Assembly (NCBI GenBank): GCA_026706385.1 | Contig: JAPOYV010000022.1 | Span: forward strand, 62,001-126,000 | Direction of reading: 5' to 3' | Length of the DNA: 64,000 nt | Source of the DNA: Gammaproteobacteria bacterium | Lineage (GTDB): Bacteria; Pseudomonadota; Gammaproteobacteria; Pseudomonadales; Azotimanducaceae | Shown here: positions 62,783 to 64,000 of the stretch, piece by piece | Layout: every line of letters begins with the position of its first letter | Position numbering within the stretch: the first letter of the stretch is position 1 | The notes under the pieces: generated by a model | Databases searched by the model: none | Told to the model about the DNA's origin: nothing | The model's input: only the letters and a program-made list of their open reading frames with translations | Translations under genes and position numbers: made by a program

Positions 62783-64000
62783 ATGCTCGACGCCCTCCGC
62801 CAAGTCGTCCAGGACCTCGGTGCCGCACCGGGCTTCCGTGCCAGCCTCGATCTCCTCGTGGCCCGCGTGGCGATGATCCTCGACGCGGAAGTGAGTTCCA
62901 TCTACCTGCGCGACCGCACCACCGGCCGCTTCAACATGGTCGCCAACGAAGGGCTCGACACCAACGTGGTCGGTCAGGTGTCGCTGGCCGCGCACGAAGG
63001 TCTTGTCGGGCTCGTCGCCGAACGCGCCGAGCCCGTGAATCTGGACGAAGGCCCCACGCACGAACGCTTCTCCAAGGTCGCCGGACTGCCCGAGGACGTC
63101 TTCAACGCATTCCTGGGCGTACCCATCGTGCACGTGCGCGAGGTTCTCGGCGTCTTCGTCATCCAGGACCGTCGAAAGCGGCGCTACGAAGAGGAAGAGG
63201 TGGCGTTCCTGGCGACGCTCGCCGCCCAGATCGCGGGCCATGTCAGCCACGCCGAGGCGACCGGCGACATCGGCGGACTGGCGCGGCGCGGCGACGCCAA
63301 GTCCCCCGAGGCCCGTTTCCGGGGCGTGCCCGGCGTGCCCGGTATCGGTGTCGGCACGGCCTACGTCGTGCTACCCACCGCACGCCTCGAACTGGTACCC
63401 GACCAGCAAGCCACGGACATCGACGCGGAACTGGAGGTCTTCGAACGCGCCATCGGCCAAGCCCGGACGGACATCGAGCGCATCAACGAACAGATGGCCA
63501 AGAACCTCGGGCCTGAGGAGCGCGAACTGTTCGACGCCTACCTGCACATGCTCGACGATGCCGCCTTGGGCGGCGACGTCCGCGACCGCATCCGCGGCGG
63601 CCAATGGGCGCAAGGCGCGCTCAAACAGGCGATTCTCGAACAAGCCGCAACCTTCGAGCAGATGCAGGATTCCTATCTGCGTGAGCGCTCCGCCGACGTT
63701 CGCGAACTCGGCCAACGGGTACTCGCCAACCTGCAGGACGTCGGCGGCGAACGACCACCCCATCCGGACAATATGGTGCTGGTGGCCGAGGAGGTCACCG
63801 CGCCCATGATGGCCGACTTCCCGATCGAACAGCTTCGCGGCATCGTGTCGCTGAAAGGGTCACGGAATTCGCACGGCGCGATCCTTGCGGACGCCTTGGG
63901 CATCCCGACCGTGATGGGCGCCATGGATGTGCCGATCTACACGGTGGAGAGTCAAACCGTGATCGTCGATGGCTACTACGGCGAGGTTTTCGTCAATCCG
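62783..64000 (+). CDS. ptsP: Phosphoenolpyruvate-protein phosphotransferase PtsP (EI-Ntr), 5' part
   Basis: The first 406 residues are present and the gene runs off the right edge. PtsP passes phosphate from PEP to NPr in the nitrogen-linked phosphotransferase system, a regulatory rather than sugar-transport chain. An N-terminal GAF domain (about 1-150: SLDLLVARVAMILDAEVSSI and LGVPIVHVREVLGVFVIQD) is followed by the EI N-terminal domain from about residue 175 (GVPGVPGIGVGTAYV). The phosphorylated histidine lies in GSRNSHGAILADALGIPTV. The ATG at 62783 overlaps no other gene and sits one base after the rppH stop. The full protein should be about 750 residues. Confidence 0.95.
   Translation, partial: MLDALRQVVQDLGAAPGFRASLDLLVARVAMILDAEVSSIYLRDRTTGRFNMVANEGLDTNVVGQVSLAAHEGLVGLVAERAEPVNLDEGPTHERFSKVAGLPEDVFNAFLGVPIVHVREVLGVFVIQDRRKRRYEEEEVAFLATLAAQIAGHVSHAEATGDIGGLARRGDAKSPEARFRGVPGVPGIGVGTAYVVLPTARLELVPDQQATDIDAELEVFERAIGQARTDIERINEQMAKNLGPEERELFDAYLHMLDDAALGGDVRDRIRGGQWAQGALKQAILEQAATFEQMQDSYLRERSADVRELGQRVLANLQDVGGERPPHPDNMVLVAEEVTAPMMADFPIEQLRGIVSLKGSRNSHGAILADALGIPTVMGAMDVPIYTVESQTVIVDGYYGEVFVNP

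Overview
This window comes from a GC-rich gammaproteobacterium, probably an uncultivated environmental lineage. Several gene orders support this: pilM-pilN-pilO/P-pilQ-aroK-aroB divergent from a penicillin-binding protein 1A gene, hemC-hemD-hemX-hemY divergent from argH-lptM-lysA-dapF-DUF484-xerC-yigB, trxA-rho, and rppH-ptsP at the right edge. All of these are known from Pseudomonas and its relatives. The placement rests on gene order and protein motifs, because no phylogeny could be run. I see no phage, integrase island, CRISPR array, rRNA gene or complete insertion sequence.

Layout. 1-10.4 kb (minus strand): a lipoprotein membrane-fusion protein, two RND permeases, a DegT-family PLP enzyme and a MerR regulator with a long helical C-terminus. 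10.5-15.9 kb: a SRPBCC protein, an amidohydrolase, a VOC protein, a defective-looking tRNA-Arg, a family III CoA-transferase and a GH51 arabinofuranosidase. 15.9-23.5 kb: ribBA and pdxA, facing the pil-aroKB operon. 23.5-25.9 kb: the PBP1A gene. 25.9-37.9 kb (minus strand): a second fusion protein plus two RND permeases, followed in the same direction by a TonB-dependent receptor and a PQQ dehydrogenase with a haem c domain. 38.3-42.3 kb: dsbB, an ECF sigma / membrane regulator / PDZ cluster with a striking hairpin, and an LLM-type flavin oxidoreductase. 42.4-55.4 kb: hemB, trxA, rho, hemYXDC and the argH-to-yigB operon. 55.4-64 kb: a truncated Rpn-family gene, an MFS transporter, a serine hydrolase, a DUF255 protein, another CoA-transferase, rppH and the 5' part of ptsP.

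How the genes work together. Housekeeping modules cover riboflavin, PLP, shikimate, haem, lysine and arginine synthesis, peptidoglycan, type IV pilus assembly and transcription termination. Around them lie envelope transport modules. The most unusual is the five-gene run fusion protein - RND - RND - TonB receptor - PQQ/cytochrome dehydrogenase, which would join outer-membrane uptake, periplasmic oxidation and efflux in one transcription unit. A second paired-RND operon of a different subfamily lies about 20 kb away. The pilus operon is also condensed: PilO and PilP are one protein, and PilQ lacks room for AMIN domains.
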